Of a stretch of DNA of 64,000 nucleotides, positions 16,801-24,824 are shown one piece after another. The stretch's first letter is position 1. Every line of letters starts with the position of its first letter. This stretch comes from a virus. The stretch covers positions 1 through 64,000 of IMG/VR virus record IMGVR_UViG_3300020392_000008. One strand, written 5' to 3'. Under the pieces are notes generated by a model, which ran no database searches, was not told the origin of the DNA, and saw nothing but the letters and a program-made list of their open reading frames with translations. The position numbers and the translations under genes were made by a program.

Positions 16801-17932
16801 CGTTTAATTTATTATAATATTGAGTGTATAAAACCCCTGAAAAAGTTTTATTAAAACTAGCATTAGTTATACTTAAACCCGTTGTATTATTAAAAAAATC
16901 ATTTTTTTGTAATAGAGGATTACCTTTTATTGGAAAATTTATTTTTTTAGTAGATCTTTTTCCGTTTTTTTCATTATAAATATCTTTCTGTGACTTTATA
17001 AAATTAATTCCTATAAAATCTATTTCAAATTCTATAACAGGGGAACTTATATAAGATTGTATGTTATATGAAAGATTAGATTTTGCTTCTACGCATGTAG
17101 AATAATCGCGTATAGAATTTTTTATATCATTAAAGGAAACAGAATCTAACGCGTCACGGACAGCATAATAAAAAGAAGTTGAATATGTTGTATCAAAGTT
17201 AAAACTAGAGGTTAAACTAGAATCAGACAATATTGTTTCTAAATCTGTTTTATTTGATATATCATTTTGTAAAGATTGTATTTCTAATTCTATAGCGGCT
17301 TCTGCGTTAAGACAATCCTGATAAACGGAATAATATAACTCATAAATAGTAGATCCATATATTGAATTATTTACGTTATTAAGAGCGGTTGATGTTTCTA
17401 CTTTTTTTAATAATAATTCTGCTTTTAAACTTTTTATTTCCTCAAGTATAGGTTGAAATATTCCCATTAACCTATTCATTTCTTTAGATCTTTCTACGTA
17501 ATATTGTTCTAAAACTTTATAATTATCTTGATATTCAATTAGTTTTTGTAAAAGAATGTTTAGGTTTGAATACTCCTCCTGTTCTTTTTTTAAAATAGAA
17601 TTTGCTTTTTCTAAAGCCTGACCGCAATTATGGCCCTCTTCATTAGGCCCTGTGTTGATATCTTCTAAATTTACGTTTACTTCGGGTATTTCTTTAAATT
17701 CACTTTTATCAATACAACCTAATTTAGCCAACTGCTCAGGACTAATGACGGGGTTAGATGGAGATTTACATAAACTTTGAGAAGCAAGTTCTTGCAAAAT
17801 ATCTTCAATAGATTCTAAACTATCTTCATTAGGAGAAGTAAAATCAATTTGTTCATTTTGTTTTAACTTAATATCCTTGTTTATGTCTGAAACTAATTCA
17901 TTTATGTCTACTTTTTTATCTTCGCACGACAT
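13820..17932 (-). CDS. Giant putative virion protein with coiled coils, 1370 aa
   Basis: Not recognised. The N-terminal 600 residues are rich in Glu/Lys/Asn/Leu and include coiled-coil stretches (about 105-230 and 420-540). Residues about 607-670 form an unusual hydrophobic Pro/Ile/Gly segment (YWPVGFFFPTPAG, IPLPIIWIPLLVTPSPIG). A highly charged Lys/Glu region, about 715-1060, looks flexible or helical. The C terminus is globular. A late-type promoter lies 19 nt before its ATG, just after the groEL terminator, so it is expressed separately from groEL. Size and late promoter suggest a structural protein; a tape-measure or internal virion protein is possible. The long rightward frames inside it are by-products of its composition. 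Confidence 0.7.
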   Translation of the reverse strand: MSCEDKKVDINELVSDINKDIKLKQNEQIDFTSPNEDSLESIEDILQELASQSLCKSPSNPVISPEQLAKLGCIDKSEFKEIPEVNVNLEDINTGPNEEGHNCGQALEKANSILKKEQEEYSNLNILLQKLIEYQDNYKVLEQYYVERSKEMNRLMGIFQPILEEIKSLKAELLLKKVETSTALNNVNNSIYGSTIYELYYSVYQDCLNAEAAIELEIQSLQNDISNKTDLETILSDSSLTSSFNFDTTYSTSFYYAVRDALDSVSFNDIKNSIRDYSTCVEAKSNLSYNIQSYISSPVIEFEIDFIGINFIKSQKDIYNEKNGKRSTKKINFPIKGNPLLQKNDFFNNTTGLSITNASFNKTFSGVLYTQYYNKLNDPVEKLFSINERGLTSSVNLVDKNLRDKSFNKKKEGSKEYFIKDQEKLSNFYENFEQKLEQKKETIRKNKIEPAFKIVAENLKNLARVDIKLLLTIGGVNTDLLDDSSNLQTIVQTVKNAQEDFIKKNKNLKSEISRIKKRMEEIKPTQDRVKELLIKLDSACFSKKTLQNSSEELENKANKVKGDDPFGEKSLNGTDPTMPSIYDLKYWLEFSKILNKVALLPIPKNPTTLRYWPVGFFFPTPAGKLIKIPLPIIWIPLLVTPSPIGVTVIFLTINGLFISPIMFNINATGSKQHLLTLRGPSKQFGYTKDPVSNFLKISLSIAAAKKASLNKPGLDNLSEKEKNEYNIKIESLKNKLSKAKPKTPKHKLISEKIKNLEESVSGKSENEKVKDAVDKKESALDAIEKAKESVKDKMNQMGEPKFTNSLAIQDAIEKRRLQKQKEIDDIYMSSLPPKEKRKKLKALRKEKSEEGVSKSEKEEAIRKDTMEFFDNISLPSIKIPSDSTKLNPPPTPLEQLKENVEEKNSDKKDDPTSDKNRIIKDIMKGELPNAIDLIDLNNLPVNSNNKIIINDSFVDIKKKFNEIREQISNTLKGNTDLNEEKAKLEIEELIGKIKNENDKKIKRRLKKELNIKESKLSNHKKALEYKKDNSLNDKKRKEVSESKFKFSAFKTLDDLKPKIIDFSPKKADLLPIITADNLLKSYIDSLSVNDVKELFGGSEETTVSSIQDAYFNIINSEVKPDLKLNNKPDSKKILESSAGVLSSISIPSKKVDLLKPFTLSKKIPIDLNMLLGPLKSKIEEDMKNLDGCLPVDIENNFKSLNPSDIKVYIENKILFKLNDLVDIIKPIYALINLLVSTKGITLSGSQIRSFLLPPFGPIDFAIFTADALAKIKSPNSSNIPTFDLPGLDKAKETINKIVSPIMDVPLSYAIPAGAASIGLADTQRLLHPVMRADDIPPWERLSSKNFLFILFLDEFISEAADKVGFFRSFI

Positions 17933-17951
17933 TATAAGTAATTCTTTTTTA

Positions 17952-17961
17952 TTATTTATTC
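17952..17961 (-). promoter_or_regulatory. Late-type promoter GAATAAATAA
   Basis: Minus-strand GAATAAATAA 19 nt before the ATG at 17932. It lies directly downstream of the groEL terminator and so gives the 1370-residue gene its own late transcript. Confidence 0.6.
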
Positions 17962-17964
17962 AAA

Positions 17965-17993
17965 ACAAAAAAAAAGACCCATAAAGGGTCTTT
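17965..17993 (-). terminator. Rho-independent terminator of groEL
   Basis: On the minus strand AAAGACCC (17993-17986) pairs with GGGTCTTT (17980-17973) around a 5-nt loop. A run of T (plus-strand A, 17965-17975) follows. It lies 28 nt after the groEL stop codon. Confidence 0.9.
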
Positions 17994-18021
17994 AATATAG
18001 TATCCTAAATAAAAATATTAA

Positions 18022-19647
<1,626 letters not shown>

Positions 19648-19676
19648 TTATACAACTATATTTTTTTTAGTTTTTG

Positions 19677-20513
19677 TTATATAGCTAAATTTTTGTCATT
19701 TAAATAGGTTCTTATTTTGTCCCTATAATCTTTTGCTTTGAATGCTTTACAAGTCCCTTTTGGTGGAATCCATAAAAGAAAAGGATCATCCATTTCTATA
19801 CCGCATTCTTCTTCTATTATTAATCTATATAGACTAACTTGTATAGAGTAATTATTATGTTTATTGTCAAATACATTTTCAAAGGGTTCAAACAACCTAC
19901 GCCTACTACCTTTCCAATCTGAGTCTGTTGTAAATTCTTTATTTGTTTTATAGTCACCTATTATTAGTCTTTTTCCATCTACTGAAAAAACTCCGTCTAC
20001 TGTTCCTGCATAGCCCCATTTTCTAGAAAAAACCTTTACTTCTTGAAAAACAGATTTTATAGAGTTTAATCTCTCTTTATAGAATTCTCTAAAACTTTCA
20101 ACCCTATTGGCTACTTCTAGATTAGTTAAGCCGAGAGGTTCTTCTAATAATTTTTCGTGTTCTAAAGTAGCAAATATATTATCAGCAGTTACTGTTTTAT
20201 AAAAGTTCTCTATCCATTCATGAACCTCAGTTCCCAGTGCAGCTGCTGCTTTGCCTTTGTCACTCCATATTTTTAATATTTCGTCTACTGGTTTTCCATA
20301 AAGGGGGTTACTCTCTGAAAGGTTTTCTGCTACCTGTTTACCATTAAAGGCTTCTTTAAAATTATCTGCAAAACCTGACACTGACTTAAATGTTTGTAAA
20401 ACTTCGCCCGTTGTTTCATCATGATAAGTGTATTTGTGAAGTTCTTTGTTAAATTTAAAGTTAGGGTCTTCAAATATTTTAAATGTAGAGATGTTTTGTT
20501 TTGCTATATTCAT
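19677..20513 (-). CDS. PD-(D/E)XK nuclease, RecB/Cas4-like
   Basis: 278 residues with the RecB-family motif order: GTEVHEWIE with His98, an acidic residue in QEVKVF (Glu158), GYAGTVDGVF with Asp173, GDYKTNK with Asp187 and Lys189, and the QxxxY-type helix SIQVSLYRLI. These are the metal-binding and catalytic positions of RecB/Cas4-type exonucleases. It may resect DNA ends for recombination-dependent replication or degrade host DNA. It lies upstream of groEL in the same orientation (53 nt gap) and diverges from the late gene at 20603. Confidence 0.82.
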   Translation of the reverse strand: MNIAKQNISTFKIFEDPNFKFNKELHKYTYHDETTGEVLQTFKSVSGFADNFKEAFNGKQVAENLSESNPLYGKPVDEILKIWSDKGKAAAALGTEVHEWIENFYKTVTADNIFATLEHEKLLEEPLGLTNLEVANRVESFREFYKERLNSIKSVFQEVKVFSRKWGYAGTVDGVFSVDGKRLIIGDYKTNKEFTTDSDWKGSRRRLFEPFENVFDNKHNNYSIQVSLYRLIIEEECGIEMDDPFLLWIPPKGTCKAFKAKDYRDKIRTYLNDKNLAI

Positions 20514-20578
20514 ATTATATTAAACCAGATAACTTTTTTTGGTTTAGCTTTTTTTAAAAAAACAAAGCACAAAAAGTA

Positions 20579-20586
20579 TATAAATA
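20579..20586 (+). promoter_or_regulatory. Late-type promoter TATAAATA
   Basis: Exact TATAAATA on the plus strand, 16 nt before the ATG at 20603. A weak TAAACCA/TGGTTTA hairpin with a T-rich tail (20521-20553) lies upstream and might insulate it. Confidence 0.7.
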
Positions 20587-20602
20587 AAATAAAAATTTAA
20601 AC

Positions 20603-22138
20603 ATGGCACATATATCAGATTTTAAGAGGTTTAAAATTCTTTTAGAGAATAATAACCTTAATTACCTAGCGATAAATGAAGATTATCCAGCTTCAAAATC
20701 AACGCCAAATGCAGCCGGTGAAAAAATTAACTCCGGAGGTGACTCCTATCAAGGGCTTAAAAATATTTCTCCAGGAGGCGATGATGCTTTTAATGATTCA
20801 GGACAAGCGGCTGCTAGAGATGCAGCACAGGAATGTTTTGGAACTACAGCCATGCCAAATTTTAAAGTTGGTACCAGGTCAAGTGTTATATCTGACAATA
20901 CAGAAACATCAAACATATATAGAGCTCTTATAGGTGGAGCCGCAATAATGGCTGGAAAATCTAAGTTATTAGGAAGTGACGATGACATAGCTAAATATGC
21001 TTCAGCATTTGCTGCAAAAACTACTAAAGTAGGTACTAAAAAACTAATATTCAAGAAAGATTCCAATAGTCGTGTGCTATCTGTTGAAACGGTAAAGCCA
21101 AACTCGATTAAGACCGGATCAGGTAAAGAAGGCGATAGTCATTTAAATAGTGTAATGCAATATATTAATGCCTTTAACCTAACAAATTGGGCACTTGGAT
21201 CTGGTGTTCAATATGACCCAAATAAAATATTAAATGATAATAATAGAGTAGACCTTACCTCTAATAGTAATTCTACTATTGATGAAAAAGGATTTTTATA
21301 TCTAGTATCACCGGGTGAATTTGTACAAAGTAAAGGCGAAAGAAAAGATGTAGATCAAGTTGTTCAAGGTGAAGAAGCTAAAACAGGAGAAGTTGAAGTT
21401 TCTTTTGGAAACATGCAATATAAAGTTGACCCATCTAACCCTAAAGTAAAGGAGATTGGAGACAAAATAAAATCATACCTTGGTGATAAAGGACAAATCA
21501 AAGCTATTACATTAACGTCTTCAGCTAGTCCAAGTTGGAAAGGTGCTAAAACAGGTGTAAGTAATGGTACAGATGAACCTGGTAAAGGAAAACTAACCGC
21601 AGCAAATTTTGCTAATGAAACCTCTGAATTAGGTAATCAATATTTAGCCTATTTAAGAGGTAAAAGCTTTGAAGACGCTCTTCATGCATACTTAGGAGAT
21701 GCATACCCTCAGAATGCTAATACAACAATCGCTTGGAAAGTCTCTACAGAACAACCAGGTAATGGTAAACATATTAAATATACTGTTACAACTAAAGCAC
21801 AAGCACCACAAATAATTACTAAAACCGAGTTTCAAGGAGGAGACGGTGAAGTTAAAAAAGGTGCTGCTGAACTTGTAATTTATAAAGTTACATTTAAAAA
21901 CTCAGCCTTCGCTGGAGAATCTAAAGGTAAAAAGAAAGATTATTTCAAGTTGGAAGTAGGTGATCCAATACGTATTTATGGTCTTAAAAATCCAAATAAA
22001 AAATATAAAACCACAGTATCTAGAGTAGAAGGTAATAAAGTATATTACAAAAAGAAAGATGGTTCAGAAGAGTTCTTAAAACGGAGCAGGTATGCTGGAT
22101 TATCTAGTAAACCTAAAGATACAGGAGACGACTTTTAA
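20603..22138 (+). CDS. Putative virion protein with head-targeting-like N terminus, 511 aa
   Basis: The N terminus MAHISDFKRFKILLENNN resembles capsid-targeting sequences (amphipathic helix ending in LLE, a gp21-type cleavage pattern). A Gly/Ala/Ser-rich stretch follows. Around residues 285-360, ALTLTSSASP-like text, N-rich segments and YLAYLRG recall the OmpA-like order of a strand, then N..LA..R, but the match is weak. The C-terminal 90 residues (about 420-511) are basic and beta-rich. Preceded by an exact late promoter and followed by a terminator, it is a single-gene late transcript. A head or tail structural protein is most likely; the family is not recognised. Confidence 0.6.
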   Translation: MAHISDFKRFKILLENNNLNYLAINEDYPASKSTPNAAGEKINSGGDSYQGLKNISPGGDDAFNDSGQAAARDAAQECFGTTAMPNFKVGTRSSVISDNTETSNIYRALIGGAAIMAGKSKLLGSDDDIAKYASAFAAKTTKVGTKKLIFKKDSNSRVLSVETVKPNSIKTGSGKEGDSHLNSVMQYINAFNLTNWALGSGVQYDPNKILNDNNRVDLTSNSNSTIDEKGFLYLVSPGEFVQSKGERKDVDQVVQGEEAKTGEVEVSFGNMQYKVDPSNPKVKEIGDKIKSYLGDKGQIKAITLTSSASPSWKGAKTGVSNGTDEPGKGKLTAANFANETSELGNQYLAYLRGKSFEDALHAYLGDAYPQNANTTIAWKVSTEQPGNGKHIKYTVTTKAQAPQIITKTEFQGGDGEVKKGAAELVIYKVTFKNSAFAGESKGKKKDYFKLEVGDPIRIYGLKNPNKKYKTTVSRVEGNKVYYKKKDGSEEFLKRSRYAGLSSKPKDTGDDF

Positions 22139-22160
22139 TAAAGTATCATCAAATAATATT

Positions 22161-22190
22161 AAAGGAGAGTTTTTATAGCTCTCCTTTTTT
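22161..22190 (+). terminator. Rho-independent terminator between convergent genes
   Basis: AAAGGAGAG (22161-22169) pairs with CTCTCCTTT (22179-22187) around a 9-nt loop and is followed by T. The right arm is also the last coding bases (KKGEL, stop) of the convergent CAP-domain gene, so both genes share it. Confidence 0.88.
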
Positions 22191-22724
22191 TATGTACTTA
22201 TACCCGTTAATAGCAGCACCAACCCTGTTATCAACTGCGTGAAATGTTGCATCAAATCTAATAGATTGTTTTTCCCTGTCTATAATTATTATACAAAAAA
22301 CTGTTGCTACATCATAAACGTCCCTTGAAATAGCCTGTTCATGTGTAGGTGAGTTAATCCAGCCTGTTAAAGCTTGACTAGCAATAAACTCAAAGTCACC
22401 GCTTAATATGTCGTTAACTTTTTCTTCGAACGTAATAGATCCATTATGTCTCCATGTATAGAGACACTCAGCACTATTCCAATATCCTATGCTGTCAGAA
22501 TGTTTTGTAGGGTAAATATCTATATTTCTATTAGCAACTCTCTTTGAAAAGTCTCTCATTAAACCCTGTTCGAATTGAATAAATGGTTCTTTACCTTTTA
22601 CTACCCTATATTGGTTTATTTTTTTCCATACCAGTTTATCTAATTCAATAGAGGTATACCTTTCAGGTTGAGAAAAAATAGGGTTAAAAAGAATTGTAAA
22701 TGCTATTATTAGTAAAGTCTTCAT
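22173..22724 (-). CDS. Secreted CAP-domain (SCP/PR1-like) protein
   Basis: 183 residues. Signal peptide MKTLLIIAFTILFNPIFSQ with cleavage at FSQ, typical of Bacteroidota. The mature part follows the CAP pattern: an N-terminal helix with INQYRVVKGKEPF, a His in PTKHSD, then ASQALTGWINSPTHEQAI (W..S..H helix) and a C-terminal DATFHAV strand. CAP proteins are extracellular, with roles that include lipid or cell-wall binding and proteolysis; no enzymatic role can be assigned here. It is transcribed opposite to its late neighbours and its last codons overlap a terminator. Probably a host-derived accessory gene acting in the periplasm or outside. Confidence 0.75.
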   Translation of the reverse strand: MKTLLIIAFTILFNPIFSQPERYTSIELDKLVWKKINQYRVVKGKEPFIQFEQGLMRDFSKRVANRNIDIYPTKHSDSIGYWNSAECLYTWRHNGSITFEEKVNDILSGDFEFIASQALTGWINSPTHEQAISRDVYDVATVFCIIIIDREKQSIRFDATFHAVDNRVGAAINGYKYIKKGEL

Positions 22725-22741
22725 ATTTTTTGTAATTGTTA

Positions 22742-22775
22742 TATAAATAATATACTATTTTTTTACGTATAAATA
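22742..22775 (+). promoter_or_regulatory. Two tandem late-type promoters (TATAAATA)
   Basis: TATAAATA occurs twice on the plus strand, at 22742-22749 and 22768-22775, leaving about 52 nt of leader before the ATG at 22828. Confidence 0.55.
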
Positions 22776-22827
22776 AACAAGAGTAGGCTTTTTTTACAGC
22801 AATGCATAAAAATGGTATATTATACAT

Positions 22828-23541
22828 ATGAAAGAATTTGACTATGTAACCCATAAAAACGGAGACCGTGTTAGGATAGAATGGTATTGGGATGACGTAG
22901 AGGATCAAGAAAGCGAAGAATACCCTATTCAAAAGGGTTGGATAAGAGGATATGCAGAAGATGGTAGCGTTTGGACTTCATGGATACAATTTGCAGATCA
23001 TGAAGACTGGTGGGAACACCTAGATGAAGAAGACTTTGAAATGCTAGAACCGCCTGGTTCGGTTAAAGAGCTTACAATAGTTGACTATTGGAAAAGAGAT
23101 CACCCTGACTATTGGTTGATTAGTGGATTAAGACCAAACATGAAAAAACGTATAAAAGATGTATCCCGAAAAATTAACCCTAAACAATACTTTAATGAAA
23201 AACTTGGAAGAGTTGGCATTGATATAGAAAATGGAAGCTGGAATAAAAAAAGAAATTCCACATGGGAAGACCCTTATAAGTTAATGGTTAAAAACACTTA
23301 TAAGATACCTCTAGATATAGTAGAAGATAATTTAAATGAATATACAGAATTTATAAGAGTAAAAGAAAACGGTGAATGGATTATAAGAGCAACTGAATAT
23401 GGATTAGTTAGATGGTTAATGGGTTTATCAGATTATGGTTTTTTTATTAATGATAGAAATTCATTAAAAGGTTATGTTGGAAAATGGATTTTACCAGGTT
23501 CCCGCGACGCGTTACCTTTAGTAGATACTAAAGTAAAATAA
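22828..23541 (+). CDS. Hypothetical Trp-rich protein, 237 aa
   Basis: Not recognised. The N-terminal 75 residues are acidic and very rich in Trp and aromatic residues (IEWYWDDVED, HEDWWEHLDEED), suggestive of a small beta domain. The C-terminal part is basic to mixed (KLMVKNTYKI, IVEDNLNEYTEFIRV). No signal peptide or membrane segment. Two TATAAATA motifs upstream suggest late expression. It precedes the resolvase and sigma factor genes by 154 nt. Confidence 0.65.
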   Translation: MKEFDYVTHKNGDRVRIEWYWDDVEDQESEEYPIQKGWIRGYAEDGSVWTSWIQFADHEDWWEHLDEEDFEMLEPPGSVKELTIVDYWKRDHPDYWLISGLRPNMKKRIKDVSRKINPKQYFNEKLGRVGIDIENGSWNKKRNSTWEDPYKLMVKNTYKIPLDIVEDNLNEYTEFIRVKENGEWIIRATEYGLVRWLMGLSDYGFFINDRNSLKGYVGKWILPGSRDALPLVDTKVK

Positions 23542-23695
23542 TAAAAGTAAAGACTAGAGTAACTATAAAGTACCCACCCGCTTACCCTATTCTACTATGA
23601 GAAAATAAAAGGTTTTAGTTTTTTTAAAAAAATTTAGTAATGAAACTATTTCTTTTTTTATAATATAATATTTCTATTAAAAATATAAAGTATGA

Positions 23696-24364
23696 ATGAA
23701 TATAATTGGTATAGATTTTTCTATACTTTATCCAGGGATTTGTATATCAAATGATTTTAAAGATTTCAAATGGATAGGTATTGCAAATAATAAGATAACT
23801 AAAAAGGATACAAAATTAATGGAAGAAATTTCTTTAACTTATCCTAATCTTAAATTGCATTGTTTAGGTGAAAGAGCAAAAAAAGAAAACCAATATCACA
23901 TAAACGAAAGAAACAAACTAGAAAATTATATCAAATTAACTGACTATATAATTGACAAAATTAAAGAACATACCAAAAGAACAGATAATATAATAGCAAT
24001 AGAAGGAATTTCATTTGGTTCCTCAGGCAACAGTTTAGTAGACATATCACAGGCGACAGGTATAGTAAAATCAAAATTACTTACATTAACCGATACAATA
24101 CAAAAAGTATTTGTATTTAGCCCAAGCGAATTAAAAAACGCAATAGGTTGTAAAGGTAACGCCTCAAAAATAGATGTGTATAATCAATTTAAAAAAGATC
24201 CTATTATAGAAGCAGCTAAAAAGTCTGATTTGTATAAATTATTAAACCAGGACGAAGGCGTTATTTTTAATGGTAAAAATATAAAATCACCATATATGGA
24301 TATGGTTGATTCTTATTTACCTATAGTTAAAATATACAACATTTTAAAAAATAACGAACAATGA
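23696..24364 (+). CDS. RuvC-like Holliday junction resolvase
   Basis: 222 residues with a RuvC/RNase H fold signature: IIGIDFSILYPG with Asp7, IIAIEGISFGSSG with Glu103, the substrate-helix segment SPSELKNAIGCKGNASK, and a C-terminal MDMVDSY with Asp202/Asp205. These supply the four-acid metal site. It would cleave branched DNA before or during packaging, replacing T4 endonuclease VII (gp49). The start is ATG at 23696. The stop is followed after one base by the sigma factor gene, so the two are co-expressed. Confidence 0.82.
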   Translation: MNIIGIDFSILYPGICISNDFKDFKWIGIANNKITKKDTKLMEEISLTYPNLKLHCLGERAKKENQYHINERNKLENYIKLTDYIIDKIKEHTKRTDNIIAIEGISFGSSGNSLVDISQATGIVKSKLLTLTDTIQKVFVFSPSELKNAIGCKGNASKIDVYNQFKKDPIIEAAKKSDLYKLLNQDEGVIFNGKNIKSPYMDMVDSYLPIVKIYNILKNNEQ

Positions 24365-24365
24365 A

Positions 24366-24779
24366 ATGCCTCAAGCAAAAAGAACACGTAGAAAAAAAGG
24401 TGATAAAAACTACATAAACAACAAAGAATTCACCGCATCAGTTATAGAATCAAAAGAATTAGATGAACTTCAGCCTTTTACAATAGAATGCTTTGTAATG
24501 CTAGCAAATAGAGCAGTTGAAAGACTCTATTTTAAAGATTATAGGGACCGGGAAGACTGTATACAGTCAGCATTAGTAGATTGTATTAAATACTGGAGAA
24601 ATTTTGACCCAACCAAATCTGATCCACCAAATGCTTTTGCATACTTCACTCAAATGTGCAAAAACGGTTATGCAAAAGAATGGAAAAAAATTCATAAAAA
24701 AACAGGATTAGAAGATGGAGAAAATGTTGAAACCATTTCACTAAGCACTGGTGGAGATAGCTCGGTATATACTATTTAA
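24366..24779 (+). CDS. 55: Late transcription sigma factor, gp55-like
   Basis: 137 residues, the size of phage gp55-type sigma factors (T4 gp55 185). NYINNKEFTASVIESKE aligns with the T4 gp55 N terminus (YVNNKELLQAII). Then come FKDYRDREDCIQSALVD and NFDP...NAFAYFTQMCKN, the region-2-like core that in T4 binds polymerase and reads TATAAATA. The N terminus is basic (KRTRRKKGDK). It would direct host RNA polymerase to the late promoters seen throughout this window. A gp33-type co-activator was not recognised. Lies one base after the resolvase gene. Confidence 0.8.
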   Translation: MPQAKRTRRKKGDKNYINNKEFTASVIESKELDELQPFTIECFVMLANRAVERLYFKDYRDREDCIQSALVDCIKYWRNFDPTKSDPPNAFAYFTQMCKNGYAKEWKKIHKKTGLEDGENVETISLSTGGDSSVYTI

Positions 24780-24793
24780 TATGTTTTAATTTT

Positions 24794-24803
24794 TAATAAA
24801 TAA
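24794..24803 (+). promoter_or_regulatory. Variant late-type promoter TAATAAATAA
   Basis: TAATAAATAA, 21 nt before the ATG at 24825. It keeps the AATAAATAA part of the motif seen at the other late genes. Confidence 0.45.
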
Positions 24804-24824
24804 TCTAAATATTTAACCACTAAA

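Noticed and set aside
20521-20553. TAAACCA/TGGTTTA hairpin with T run as a terminator
   Set aside because: The stem is weak and no rightward gene lies upstream to be terminated. It is mentioned only as a possible insulator.
23542-23695. Possible small gene or RNA in the 154-nt gap before the resolvase gene
   Set aside because: I see only A/T-rich sequence with promoter-like TATAAT strings; no reading frame or clear stem is supported.
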